Source: Dyella_B sp035486915
Lineage (GTDB): Bacteria > Pseudomonadota > Gammaproteobacteria > Xanthomonadales > Rhodanobacteraceae
DNA: 32,121 nt
Assembly: GCF_035486915.1 (NCBI RefSeq)
Contig: NZ_DATHMR010000076.1
Span: 1-32,121, forward strand
Direction: 5' to 3'
Shown: one piece after another, positions 16,591 to 24,407 of the stretch
How positions within the stretch are numbered: position 1 is the first letter of the stretch
Layout: every line of letters begins with the position of its first letter
The notes under the pieces: generated by a model
The model's input: the letters and a program-made list of their open reading frames with translations, nothing else
Database searches by the model: none
What the model was told of the DNA's origin: nothing
Made by a program: the position numbers and the translations under genes

Positions 16591-17106
16591 TCAACGGATG
16601 CCAACACCCACGCCGACACCAAAATGGATATCCGGATGACCTTGCCGCATCTGGGCAGGCGTCCACACGTGCGATTGCGACACGCTTACCAGCGGATACA
16701 CATATGCGGCCTGATCGACCATGCCGGAACGGCTTCCGTTGAGTTGTCCACTGAGCGTTATCAACGCACCGCCGGGGAAATTGAAGGATTCGACGTAGCC
16801 GGGAAATAGCGCAATAAAGCGCCCGGCCGGCTGCGCGTTCGCCAGCGGACGCTGCGAAGAATCGAGCGGATAGGCGAGAACTTCGATCTCGCTGTGATCC
16901 GGAAAATTACGCACGGCAATCACGCTGCCACCCCAGACGACATTACCTTTGCCGTAGTTCTCCGGCGATACCGCCACCTGCGCAGGCAACGCCGCGACCG
17001 TTCCCGGTGCGACCTGGTAAATCGGAGCGGGCGCGCATGCTGCCAATGCGAGCGCTGCCGCAGGAATCAACCCATGCCAGGGGCGAAACAGCGTACGAAG
17101 GGTCAT
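16591..17106 (-). CDS. Slp-family outer-membrane lipoprotein
   Basis: A 171-residue lipoprotein. The signal peptide ends in the lipobox LALAAC with the lipidated Cys at position 24; the following APAP lacks Asp at +2, so sorting to the outer membrane is expected. The body resembles E. coli Slp/YeaY: VVWGGSVIAVRNFPDHSEIEVLAYPLDSSQRP matches the 'GGKVI...EIAVLPLDSYAKP' region of Slp, followed by GRFIALFPGYVES and ITLSGQLNG. The end is an unusual alternating Gly-Val run. Slp proteins are starvation or stationary-phase lipoproteins of unclear mechanism. The ATG at 17106 is chosen because GGAAGGAAG lies just upstream at a good distance; the open frame further upstream overlaps rlmJ and has no homology. 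It follows rlmJ by 55 bases. Confidence 0.88.
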   Translation of the reverse strand: MTLRTLFRPWHGLIPAAALALAACAPAPIYQVAPGTVAALPAQVAVSPENYGKGNVVWGGSVIAVRNFPDHSEIEVLAYPLDSSQRPLANAQPAGRFIALFPGYVESFNFPGGALITLSGQLNGSRSGMVDQAAYVYPLVSVSQSHVWTPAQMRQGHPDIHFGVGVGVGIR

Positions 17107-17161
17107 GGCAATCTTCCTTCCCTCGGGCATGGCAACGCGGTTGCCGTCTGTATGAGCGAGC

Positions 17162-18106
17162 TTAGCGGGCTCGCTTCGGCGGCGGTAGCCGGGCCGGATA
17201 ACGCGAGAGCGGGGGTGTCGGCGTTTTTTCGTCGTCCTGCACCAGCCAGTCGAGGAGCCATTCCGCCGGACGTTCTTGCGAGAGCAGGCGCGCCATGGCT
17301 GGCATGACGTCACGAAGCGCCTTATCGAGGTTCCACGGCGCGTTGAGAATAACCATGCCCGAACCATTCAAACGCAACGGCGAATCATCCGGATGCACCA
17401 AAAGCTCGGCGCGCAGAATGCGTCGAGCTTCGCAGTGCTGTAGCCAGCGCAAGAACGGCTGCACCTGACTGCGCAGCTTGATGGGATACCACACGGCGTA
17501 CATGCCTGTCGGCCAGCGTTGCAGTGCTGCTTTCAACGCGGCTTCGATCAACCGGTATTCCGCTTCCTGCGCTTCATACGGCGGATCGATCAGCACCAAC
17601 CCGCGCTTTTCTTTCGGCGGGATCAGCCCTTTGAGCGCTTCATAGCCGTTGCGGTGATGAACGTGTATGCGCGAGTCGCGATGAAAAAGCTCGCGCAATT
17701 GCGACGCTTCGTCCGGGTGAAGTTCGCAAAGCTGTGCGCTGTCGATATCGCGCATGCCCCGTGCTGCCTGCAGTGGCGAGCCTGGGTAGAGTTTCAATCC
17801 GTGCTCGTTGCCAGGCAGCGTTGTGATGGTATCGAGCCAATGGCGAAGCAGTGGTGGGAGCGCCGCGCCTTTTGCCTGACCGGACGCATGCAGATCGGGG
17901 AACAGCAAGCGCGCGATGCCGTCCTTATATTCGCCCGTCTTGCCCGCTTCCTCGCTATCGAGTGCATAGCAGCCACTACCTGCATGCGTGTCGATGAGCG
18001 CGAACGGAGTTTCCTTCACGCGTAGTGCCTGAATCAGCGCGAATAGCACGCTGCGCTTGAGCACATCGGCGAAATTGCCTGCGTGGTAGGCGTGGCGGTA
18101 ATTCAT
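17162..18106 (-). CDS. rlmJ: 23S rRNA (adenine-2030-N6)-methyltransferase
   Basis: RlmJ methylates A2030 of 23S rRNA at N6 using S-adenosylmethionine, acting on naked rRNA early in assembly. The 314-residue protein begins with the family signature MNYRHAYHAGNFADVLKR, followed by the SAM motif IDTHAGSGCY (about 38-47) and the catalytic DPPYE (174-178). FHRDSRIHVHHRNGYEAL and WYPIKLRSQ are also typical. It is about 34 residues longer than the E. coli enzyme (280); the surplus is a basic, Pro-rich C-terminal tail (TPTPPLSRYPARLPPPKRAR) that may aid RNA binding, which is inference. The ribosome site is weak. It lies between the EamA exporter gene and the slp-like gene on the same strand; no functional link is evident. 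Confidence 0.97.
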   Translation of the reverse strand: MNYRHAYHAGNFADVLKRSVLFALIQALRVKETPFALIDTHAGSGCYALDSEEAGKTGEYKDGIARLLFPDLHASGQAKGAALPPLLRHWLDTITTLPGNEHGLKLYPGSPLQAARGMRDIDSAQLCELHPDEASQLRELFHRDSRIHVHHRNGYEALKGLIPPKEKRGLVLIDPPYEAQEAEYRLIEAALKAALQRWPTGMYAVWYPIKLRSQVQPFLRWLQHCEARRILRAELLVHPDDSPLRLNGSGMVILNAPWNLDKALRDVMPAMARLLSQERPAEWLLDWLVQDDEKTPTPPLSRYPARLPPPKRAR

Positions 18107-18163
18107 GGCAGTCCAGGCAGGCTCGGGCGCTCAGTATAGGTCCCCGAGCGGCAAACAACGGGC

Positions 18164-19093
18164 TCAGTCGACCACGTTGTGACTCTCGGCCGTACTGAGC
18201 AGTTCGGGTTGCGCAGGTTTGCGCTCCTCGCGGTGAAGAAAGGGATGCGCAAACACGGCGCCCAGAATCACCGCCACGCCCCCATAAAACCACGCATCCA
18301 ACTGACGCTGCTCGCCGAGCAGAACAATCGCCAGCACGATGGCGTAAACGGGTTCCAGGTTGGTGATCATCTGCATCATGAAAGCGCTGACGTGACGTAA
18401 CGCGAACAACACCAGCGTGAATGGCAACAATGTGCAGCCGAACGCGAGGGTCAGCAGCAGGACGGCGTCGTGCGTGCTGGGTAGCTGAAAGGCTGGTCCC
18501 GTATGCGGAATCAGCGGCCCCAGCAAGGTCAGAAAAACAGTGCCCGTGCCAAGCTCGATACAGGTGACGGTGAAGGGGTCGCCGTGCTCGACCAGCCGCT
18601 TGTTGAGCGAACCAAACAACGCGACGAAAAGTGCTGATAACACGCCCACGGCGATGCCCATACGCATGCCCGAGGGGACGCCGCCGACGACCATCGCAAC
18701 ACCCGGCACCACGGCAATCGCTATCAGCAACTCGCGCGGATCGAATTTACGTCGCGTGATCCATGGTTCGATAAACGCAAGAAATACCGGCCCAAGTGCA
18801 ATGCACGTTGCGCCCACCGACGCATTGGCGAGCTTGATCGCGGCATAAAACGTCAACCAGTGGAGAGAAACCAGCACCCCGATGCCCGCATAGGCCCATC
18901 GCAACCTCGCGGGCATGGCCTGCAAGCCGCGCCATACGCGCGGCATCAGCAACAGCGCACCGGTGACCAGCAACATGCGCCACCACACGAGCGCCAGGGC
19001 GGACAGCGTGATCAGCTTGCCGAGAATGGCCGTAAAGCCCCACAAAAGCACGCAGAAGTGAATTTGCAGGCGGGCTTTGGTGACGGGCTGCAT
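18164..19093 (-). CDS. EamA/DMT-family transporter
   Basis: A 309-residue inner-membrane protein with about ten hydrophobic helices arranged as two EamA repeats (about 8-140 and 150-285). The repeats share the family pattern of a helix-ending acidic/Pro signature: LGPVFLAFIEPWI in the first and ITNLEPVYAIVLAIVLLGE in the second. EamA proteins export or exchange metabolites such as amino acids, nucleotides or drugs. Nothing in sequence or context defines the substrate here. The C-terminal tail after HPFLHREE is polar and cytoplasmic. The start ATG lies near the asmA-family gene end (65 bases), so co-transcription from upstream is possible. Confidence 0.9.
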   Translation of the reverse strand: MQPVTKARLQIHFCVLLWGFTAILGKLITLSALALVWWRMLLVTGALLLMPRVWRGLQAMPARLRWAYAGIGVLVSLHWLTFYAAIKLANASVGATCIALGPVFLAFIEPWITRRKFDPRELLIAIAVVPGVAMVVGGVPSGMRMGIAVGVLSALFVALFGSLNKRLVEHGDPFTVTCIELGTGTVFLTLLGPLIPHTGPAFQLPSTHDAVLLLTLAFGCTLLPFTLVLFALRHVSAFMMQMITNLEPVYAIVLAIVLLGEQRQLDAWFYGGVAVILGAVFAHPFLHREERKPAQPELLSTAESHNVVD

Positions 19094-19158
19094 GGTGGCC
19101 GGGATGCTTTAAAGGGCAGGCCGTCCATTCTAGCGGGCAGTTTCGGCCGGTGGGCGCG

Positions 19159-21321
19159 TCAATGCGTTTGATTGTTCGCCGGTACGTTGCCTCGCGCCGA
19201 TCTCTTAGTGTTATCCGGCGGCGGTTTCTCGCTGCGCAATGACGTCAGCACTTGCTGGCAGGTATTCGCCGATTTGCTGTCGCGGCTTGGCACGATGACG
19301 GCGAGCAGCGCTGCTACCGGAGCGGCGACGACAGCAAGCGCCACCGCACCGCCGCCGCGCAAGATCAGCGGCCCTGGATGCACGCCGACATCTGGATCTT
19401 TCAACGTGCCTTTTACATACAGCGGTGAGCGCAACGACACGATGCGTAGACCCTTCGTATGCGGCGTCACATCAAGATTCAGATGCTCGTCGGCGAAGTT
19501 GATAGTGCCGGTGACATCGATGACAGCATCTTCCGTATCGAGCACGAACAGGCGGCTGGTGTAGAGGCCGTTTTCACCAGCCATATCGGCAGCGGCACAG
19601 TTGATCTTCACCGTTTTGTCGCCAAACAGTTTTTCGACGACAACATTGGCAATGTTGAGCCCGGCCGTTTCCAGCAGGGTTTTGCTGATCACGCCGTCAT
19701 TCATCAGCAACTTCACTTCGCCGTTGGAGTCGGCCAGCAAAGCGGAAACCGAATTGCCGCTTGCGTTGAATGTAACGTCGCCATTGATCTGACCGACGCT
19801 CGATTGCATCGACTGAACTGTCGGGAAAAGTTGTTTCAGTTCCAACTGGCGGGCTTTCAGGTTCAGCGCGGTATGCATCGGTTGCGCGGCGCCATCGATG
19901 CGGATGCGGCCGTCGATGGTGCCTCCAGCCACACCCATATGAAGCGGATCCAGCCGCAGTTGGCCGTTGTCGAGATAGATATGCGTGCTGAGTGCCGTGA
20001 TGGGGAGTGCGCCCGGATGCTCGATACGTGCTGCGGAGTAGGTGACATCCGCATCCATGGCGAGCAATCGGTCCGTTTTGAACTGCTCCACCGGGAGTGC
20101 CTTGTCCGAAGGCTGCTGTACCGTGTCGCCGCGTTGTTCCTTTTGAGCCTGGGTGTCTGCACCAATTAACGGGGCGAGGTCGACGAATCGCAGTTGCTGC
20201 GAGTGCAGATCGCCGGTAAGTCGCGGGCGAGCACCGCCGGTGACGGCAACGAGGTTGCCACCGATATCGCTTTCGCCGACGCGTCCACGAAAATCCTGAT
20301 AGCTGTAGCGACTGCCGTGCGTGTGAAGCTCGGCGGAAAGATGGCCTTCCGTTGCGAAGGGCGGTGTTTCAGGCAAGGTGATGCCAAGGATGGGATACAA
20401 CTTCGCCATGCTCGAACCCGCAAACCACACGCGCATGTTCAGCGCACCAAGATGCATCGGGTCGGTCAACGTGCCAACGAATGCTACCTTCGTATCGCCG
20501 ATGTGCAGTCGTGCCTGCACGGGGAAGGGCGGATTGGCCCGTTGCAGCGCCAGCACGGCGCCCGTCTTGCCGCTGCCGGTAACGGGAGCGCCCTGATAGC
20601 TGCCACTCGCGGTCCACGCGAATTGATAGCTGGTGTGGCTTGCATTGGATGACGTGTCGGGCTTGGTTTTGTTGGAATCGACCGTCTTGGCGACGTCGTG
20701 ACCGACATCCGCACGCGCTTCGCTGGTCGCCTGCGCAACGATCTGGTCATAGGGAATCGCCTGTTGGAACGGCGTGACGGTCACTTGCAAGTTGAGGCGA
20801 TTCTTTGCATCGCTCACGGTGACCTGGCCTTTGTCGACGCCAACCGATCCCAGGTTCAAGGTCCACGCTGAAGGTGCGGCGTTCTGCTCGAACGCGAATT
20901 CCCAATTGATTTGCCCGTGGTTGTCGCGTTCGAGATCGATCTGCGGCCCGACAAGTTGTGCGGCAGGCACATCGATGTGATGAATCAGGAGCGCCAGCGG
21001 AGAAATGCGAAACTGCAGCGCGTCGAGCTGCGCGAACTGCGGTTGATGCGTCCACGCAGGATTGCCAATCTGGATATTGCGCGCAGTGAACGTTGGCCAG
21101 GGCACCCATGAGCGCAGTCCCTGTTCCGCAGGTTCACGCTGCCACGCTGCAGTCAGATCACCCTGGATCACAAACGGGCGGCCAATCGCAGCACTGACCT
21201 TGTCGTCTATGTACGGCTTGACCCGATTCCAGTCGAAATAGGCGACAAAGAGAACCAGCGCGAGGATCAGCACCAGCAGCACGCCCACGATCCCGGTCAA
21301 TATTTTCGGGGTGCGCCTCAT
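19159..21321 (-). CDS. AsmA-family envelope protein
   Basis: A 720-residue AsmA-like protein: one N-terminal transmembrane helix (about 5-28) followed by a long periplasmic part. The AsmA signature follows the anchor: FDWNRVKPYIDDKVSAAIGRPFVIQGDLTAAW, then ARNIQIGNPAW and the repeating beta-rich segments of this class. The C-terminal AsmA_2 region has LADSNGEVKLLMNDGVISKTLLETAGL, DKTVKINCAAADM and INFADEHLNLDVTPHTKGLRI. A short hydrophobic/Pro stretch and basic tail end the protein. AsmA-like proteins bridge the periplasm and are implicated in phospholipid or lipopolysaccharide traffic to the outer membrane. The ATG at 21321 is preferred because AGGA lies 5 bases upstream; the ATG at 21336 has no ribosome site and directly abuts a leader hairpin (21343-21363). 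Confidence 0.9.
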   Translation of the reverse strand: MRRTPKILTGIVGVLLVLILALVLFVAYFDWNRVKPYIDDKVSAAIGRPFVIQGDLTAAWQREPAEQGLRSWVPWPTFTARNIQIGNPAWTHQPQFAQLDALQFRISPLALLIHHIDVPAAQLVGPQIDLERDNHGQINWEFAFEQNAAPSAWTLNLGSVGVDKGQVTVSDAKNRLNLQVTVTPFQQAIPYDQIVAQATSEARADVGHDVAKTVDSNKTKPDTSSNASHTSYQFAWTASGSYQGAPVTGSGKTGAVLALQRANPPFPVQARLHIGDTKVAFVGTLTDPMHLGALNMRVWFAGSSMAKLYPILGITLPETPPFATEGHLSAELHTHGSRYSYQDFRGRVGESDIGGNLVAVTGGARPRLTGDLHSQQLRFVDLAPLIGADTQAQKEQRGDTVQQPSDKALPVEQFKTDRLLAMDADVTYSAARIEHPGALPITALSTHIYLDNGQLRLDPLHMGVAGGTIDGRIRIDGAAQPMHTALNLKARQLELKQLFPTVQSMQSSVGQINGDVTFNASGNSVSALLADSNGEVKLLMNDGVISKTLLETAGLNIANVVVEKLFGDKTVKINCAAADMAGENGLYTSRLFVLDTEDAVIDVTGTINFADEHLNLDVTPHTKGLRIVSLRSPLYVKGTLKDPDVGVHPGPLILRGGGAVALAVVAAPVAALLAVIVPSRDSKSANTCQQVLTSLRSEKPPPDNTKRSARGNVPANNQTH

Positions 21322-21342
21322 CACTTCCTGCTCCATGGCCCA

Positions 21343-21363
21343 GCCGGCTGTCGCACAGCCGGC
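21343..21363 (-). promoter_or_regulatory. Hairpin in the 5' leader of the AsmA-family gene
   Basis: A perfect 9-base inverted repeat gccggctgt / acagccggc (21343-21351 and 21355-21363) with a 3-base loop. It lies 21 bases upstream of the chosen AsmA start. No T tract follows on either strand, so it is not a simple terminator. It could stabilise the leader or modulate translation; this is inference from structure alone. Confidence 0.5.
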
Positions 21364-21473
21364 ACGGGTTCAAGAGACTATGTTGAAAGCGAAGGATTTG
21401 TGTACAAGCGGACCAACGCTCAGCACCGATTCATGCATTTGGCACAAATCGCGCCGGAAAACGCTTGTCAGGC

Positions 21474-22418
21474 TCAATGACTAGGGGTGGAAGCTGGCAC
21501 TGTGCGAACGGGAATGTCGATATTGCATACATCAATCTTTCCTGCAGGTAATGTGTAGAAAGCATCGCGGCGATTGCGCTTGGCTTCGACGATTGCGGCG
21601 AACGTCGCACTGTCGGTACGCAGCACCTGTAACTTCTCCTGCTGGGCCGGGGGAATATCCGAGGCCAATCGAACCGAGATAATCGGGGTGCGTTGCGAGG
21701 CTTGTGTGTAAAAGCCCAACGCGCCCGTGCCGCGAGGAAGCCCCGACAGATAGGGCATACCCTCGATCACACGCCCTGCCATAGCGAGATTTCGATCGAG
21801 TCCGCGGGGTGCCTGACCGATCACGACATAGAGCGAATTGCCATTGCCGCTATCGGGCGGAATGTCGCGTGCCACGCCGACCATGCCATAGCAGTGCGTT
21901 AGCCACTCCCGTCCTGTCGCAGGATTGCGCGCGGCGGGAAAGCCTTCGGTAAAACCTACTTGTGGTGCGTAGACATCGCCATCTGGCAACGATGTCCAAG
22001 GCAGCTTGGGATCGATGTTGCGCGTGTATTCCGGCGGCAGCTTTGGCTTTGCCGAGCCAAGTGGTTTGATCTTGCTTTTGTCACCGCTGTCATCGTCATT
22101 GGGGTCGCCCCATTGGGTGACGAAATTGTCCTGCACACGGATGACCGCCAGTCCGTCGAAATAGTGTTCGTGTACAAGCGTGCGGATGTTCTGCGCGTGC
22201 AATGGAGTGAAATCGGGAGCCAGTTCGATCACTACACGTCCTTGCGGCAACTGCATATAAAGCAGATTTGCCGGATCTGGCGTGCGCCATTCATCGGGTT
22301 TCGACTTGGCGATCAACTCTTTTGCAGTAGGCGTGGACTTCGGCGTGTCGGCCGCGACAGGTAGCGCAAATAAACCGATGGCTGCCGCCAGCATCGCTGG
22401 AAGTAAGCGCGCGTGCAT
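21474..22418 (-). CDS. Periplasmic cyclophilin-type peptidyl-prolyl isomerase
   Basis: A 314-residue exported cyclophilin that should catalyse cis/trans isomerisation of proline bonds during protein folding in the periplasm. Residues 1-23 are a signal peptide ending ALPVAA. The cyclophilin core starts near 52 (LYMQLPQGRVVIELAPDFTPLHAQNIRTLV). Active-site residues are kept with the right spacing: R94, F99 and Q102 in VIRVQDNFVTQWGDP. The isomerase is larger than PpiA because a Lys/Pro/Asp-rich insert of about 60 residues (107-170) sits before the MVGVARD strand, and about 70 residues follow the core (IISVRLASDIP to the end). The ribosome site AGGGGA is 5 bases from the ATG. It precedes the AsmA-family gene by 152 bases on the same strand. 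Confidence 0.9.
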   Translation of the reverse strand: MHARLLPAMLAAAIGLFALPVAADTPKSTPTAKELIAKSKPDEWRTPDPANLLYMQLPQGRVVIELAPDFTPLHAQNIRTLVHEHYFDGLAVIRVQDNFVTQWGDPNDDDSGDKSKIKPLGSAKPKLPPEYTRNIDPKLPWTSLPDGDVYAPQVGFTEGFPAARNPATGREWLTHCYGMVGVARDIPPDSGNGNSLYVVIGQAPRGLDRNLAMAGRVIEGMPYLSGLPRGTGALGFYTQASQRTPIISVRLASDIPPAQQEKLQVLRTDSATFAAIVEAKRNRRDAFYTLPAGKIDVCNIDIPVRTVPASTPSH

Positions 22419-22676
22419 AAGATTCCCCTGGTGATTGGTCCACGCAGCAAGGTAGCAGACGAATGACCCTTGCGCCTACTGCTGGCGTGGATTGAATTCG
22501 GGCGATTCTCCCTGTGGATCAACCGGGTCTAGATACGTCATGTGCTAATGCAAGAGTTCCCTTTCCCTGACTTCGTTTTCACAAACTTTAATACAAGCAA
22601 CCCGCACTCATGTGTCGTGCACATTTGCGCGCGGATAGTTCTCGCCACCGCAAACGCGATCTTCCTGGATTGAGCC

Positions 22677-22889
22677 ATGAAACCTCATCACTCCGTCTAT
22701 GTCCTGCGCGAGAAGCTTGAAGACGCTCGTCTCAAAGCCGTCGAAACATTGGCTGCGGCTCCTGACAATGTGTCCCTCGAGTCCCTGCGTGAACTCTCCA
22801 CGCTTCATTTGGCGCTCACTGCCGTGCGGCAGGAAATCAACGAGCACGGTGCGAAAGCTGGGTGGGGTAGCGAGCAAGCACTTTCGTGA
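22677..22889 (+). CDS. Small hypothetical protein
   Basis: A 70-residue, mostly helical soluble protein with no recognised family. It is Leu/Glu/Ala-rich with a heptad-like spacing in VLREKLEDARLKAVETL and LRELSTLHLALTAVRQEI, which suggests a helical hairpin or dimer. There are no cysteines, signal peptide or membrane segment. Codon use resembles the neighbours, which supports real coding, but the ribosome site (GGATTGAG) is weak. It is divergent from the cyclophilin gene, with a 258-base gap between the two starts that contains an A/T-rich stretch near 22580-22595 suitable for a promoter, though no clean -35/-10 pair is seen. Function unknown. Confidence 0.6.
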   Translation: MKPHHSVYVLREKLEDARLKAVETLAAAPDNVSLESLRELSTLHLALTAVRQEINEHGAKAGWGSEQALS

Positions 22890-23076
22890 GTTTGCCCTTG
22901 CAACGCATGCGAATGTCGCTCATGTCGGCAGAGTCCATTTTCGCAGCGGTTATGGACGTGAAAATTGCCGTCACAATTGCGGTGTCTTTTATTGCCGGGC
23001 GGTTCATTTCTGGCGCGTACCATTTGCGCTGTACAAGTTGGCCCCAAGACATCACTTCTCGTGTAAGGAGTCGAAA

Positions 23077-23286
23077 ATGTACAAGCCAATGCTTGCAGTC
23101 ATGACCGTCGTTTTTTGCATCGCACTTACCGCGTGTGGCGGATCGAAAGCGGTTGCTCAAGCCAATGGCACGTGCGGTAAACAACTCACCGATTTACAGA
23201 CGGCATTGAACACGGGGGCGATGACGCAGGACGAATACAATCGTTCACGCGAAGAAGCACTGAAAAACTGCTATCACAACAATTGA
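23077..23286 (+). CDS. Small lipoprotein with SHOCT-like C-terminus
   Basis: A 69-residue lipoprotein. The signal peptide ends in the lipobox ALTAC with lipidated Cys at 20, followed by GGSKAVAQ, so outer-membrane sorting is expected. The C-terminal segment LTDLQTALNTGAMTQDEYNRSREEAL resembles a SHOCT domain, a short helical module ('L..L...G.iT..Ef...K..LL') found at the ends of many bacterial membrane proteins. Two further cysteines (C33 in GTCGK and C65 in KNCYH) could form a disulfide in the periplasm. The ribosome site TAAGGAG (23064-23070) is 6 bases from the ATG, and a probable terminator follows at 23362, so it can be a single-gene unit. Exact function unknown. Confidence 0.85.
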   Translation: MYKPMLAVMTVVFCIALTACGGSKAVAQANGTCGKQLTDLQTALNTGAMTQDEYNRSREEALKNCYHNN

Positions 23287-23361
23287 ATTTCCTGCGCTTA
23301 ATGAAGAGGCGCTCTGGACGTTTCGGGACACCTCGCCTTGGCATAGCGATCCGATCTAATA

Positions 23362-23402
23362 AATGGGCGCATTGACTATTGCTGAGTGCGCTCATTATTT
23401 TT
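23362..23402 (+). terminator. Rho-independent terminator between small lipoprotein and DUF4386 gene
   Basis: A 10-base stem aatgggcgca / tgcgctcatt (23362-23371 and 23387-23396) with a single G-U pair and a 15-base loop, followed by attttt (23397-23402). It lies 76 bases after the lipoprotein stop and between two convergent genes. The large loop makes it weaker than the 8713 terminator. Confidence 0.6.
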
Positions 23403-23429
23403 GATGGCGTAAGAACTGCGGGTGGCAAG

Positions 23430-24128
23430 CTAACGAGCTGGTTTCTTTATTCCCAGGATCAACAGCCACAATCCTATCGTGATTTCATAAATGCCTGCAG
23501 GGCCGTAGAAGGCGAGGCCGATCGGTGCTTCGGGAAAAATAATAGTCAGCACGCACGCCAAAAGCATCACAATGTATGCAACAAGACCAAAGGCGGCAAG
23601 TAGTCGCGGAATGTAGCGTGATTTGAAAAGCAGGTAACTTGAGACAATGCATCCAAGTGCAAGGAATATCATGCCGATGTTGTAGCCGGCATCGTGCGTG
23701 TCGTTGAACAACCACATCAAGTTTTGAACTTGCGTGGAGGAGAATGCCGATGAATAGCGCGCATCCGTCAGCAGGAGCAACATGGTCATACTGTTGAGCG
23801 TTATCGCCCCAAGCACCGCCGCTTCCGCGACTCTCCAGAATGCAGCAAGCAAAGCCAGGTACCGGCCAACCGGTCTCAGCAGAATGTAAAGCGCCAGCGC
23901 GATGGCGATGTCCCCGGCAAATGCCGTGAGGTCACAGACGATGCCCACTCGGAAAAGACGTTGGGAAGCGACGATGTGGATGGCCGTCTTCGCGGGATCG
24001 TTATCGACGATAAGGCTGCCGCGCGCATTGAACTCGCCGACAACGCCACAAACCATCAGGAAAAGATAAAGAAATCCTGCGACACGAGCAGCGTAGCGTT
24101 GCTCGTTGTCGATGGCGCCGATAGTCAT
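23430..24128 (-). CDS. DUF4386 family membrane protein
   Basis: A 232-residue inner-membrane protein of the DUF4386 family with about six hydrophobic segments. The family start EQRYAARVAGFLYLFLMVCGVVGEF is clear, as are FRVGIVCDLTAFAGDIAIALALYILLRPVGRYLALLAAFWRVAEAAVLG and NIGMIFLALGCIVSSYLLFKSRYIPRLLAAFG. The biochemical function of DUF4386 is not known. The open frame runs up to a GTG at 24173, but the conserved part starts near the ATG at 24128, which has GGGGA 7 bases upstream; an ATG at 24140 is an alternative. It is divergent from the ArsR-type gene, with 279 bases between starts, so the ArsR operators may also affect it, though they are over 230 bases away. Confidence 0.88.
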   Translation of the reverse strand: MTIGAIDNEQRYAARVAGFLYLFLMVCGVVGEFNARGSLIVDNDPAKTAIHIVASQRLFRVGIVCDLTAFAGDIAIALALYILLRPVGRYLALLAAFWRVAEAAVLGAITLNSMTMLLLLTDARYSSAFSSTQVQNLMWLFNDTHDAGYNIGMIFLALGCIVSSYLLFKSRYIPRLLAAFGLVAYIVMLLACVLTIIFPEAPIGLAFYGPAGIYEITIGLWLLILGIKKPAR

Positions 24129-24360
24129 GTCATTCCCCATGATGGTGACAACAGCTGCGCGGAGGACTTTCACTGCACAACAGACCTTACTACCCAGCGT
24201 GCTGGCAGCGAGTGCCAGATGTCATCGTGACCAACGGCCAGGTACTGAAGGGCCAACATACGTGCCCGAAGGCTATGGGCATGGCGACTTGGCCGTCTCT
24301 CATTAATTAAAAGAGCGCTGGACAGTTTCATCAGTTACGCAGCGGTATTACGAAAAATAA

Positions 24361-24376
24361 TCAACGTATAGGTTGA
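24361..24376. promoter_or_regulatory. Operator 1: TCAAC-N6-GTTGA
   Basis: An inverted repeat TCAAC (24361-24365), six bases, GTTGA (24372-24376). It overlaps the 5' half of the -35 box TTGACA of the ArsR gene promoter. An identical half-site pair follows 19 bases later. The size and symmetry fit an ArsR-family winged-helix dimer. Confidence 0.7.
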
Positions 24377-24401
24377 CAATCAACTAATAAGTTGATATTA
24401 A
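24373..24401 (+). promoter_or_regulatory. Sigma70-type promoter of the ArsR-DUF899 operon
   Basis: A consensus -35 box TTGACA (24373-24378), a 17-base spacer, and a -10 box TATTAA (24396-24401, 4 of 6 matches). Operator 2 fills the spacer and operator 1 overlaps the -35, so a bound repressor would block RNA polymerase. The expected transcription start is about 24407-24409, the same place as the ATG at 24408. Confidence 0.75.
24380..24395. promoter_or_regulatory. Operator 2: TCAAC-N6-GTTGA in the promoter spacer
   Basis: TCAAC (24380-24384), six bases, GTTGA (24391-24395); here the symmetry extends to 7 bases on each side (atcaact / agttgat). It has the same half-sites and spacing as operator 1, at a 19-base centre-to-centre distance, and lies entirely between the -35 and -10 boxes. 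Confidence 0.75.
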
Positions 24402-24407
24402 TGCAGC

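Noticed and set aside
18120..18148. Inverted repeat gctcggg / cccgagc between rlmJ and the EamA gene
   Set aside because: Seven-base stem with a 15-base loop and no T tract; easily expected by chance in GC-rich sequence.
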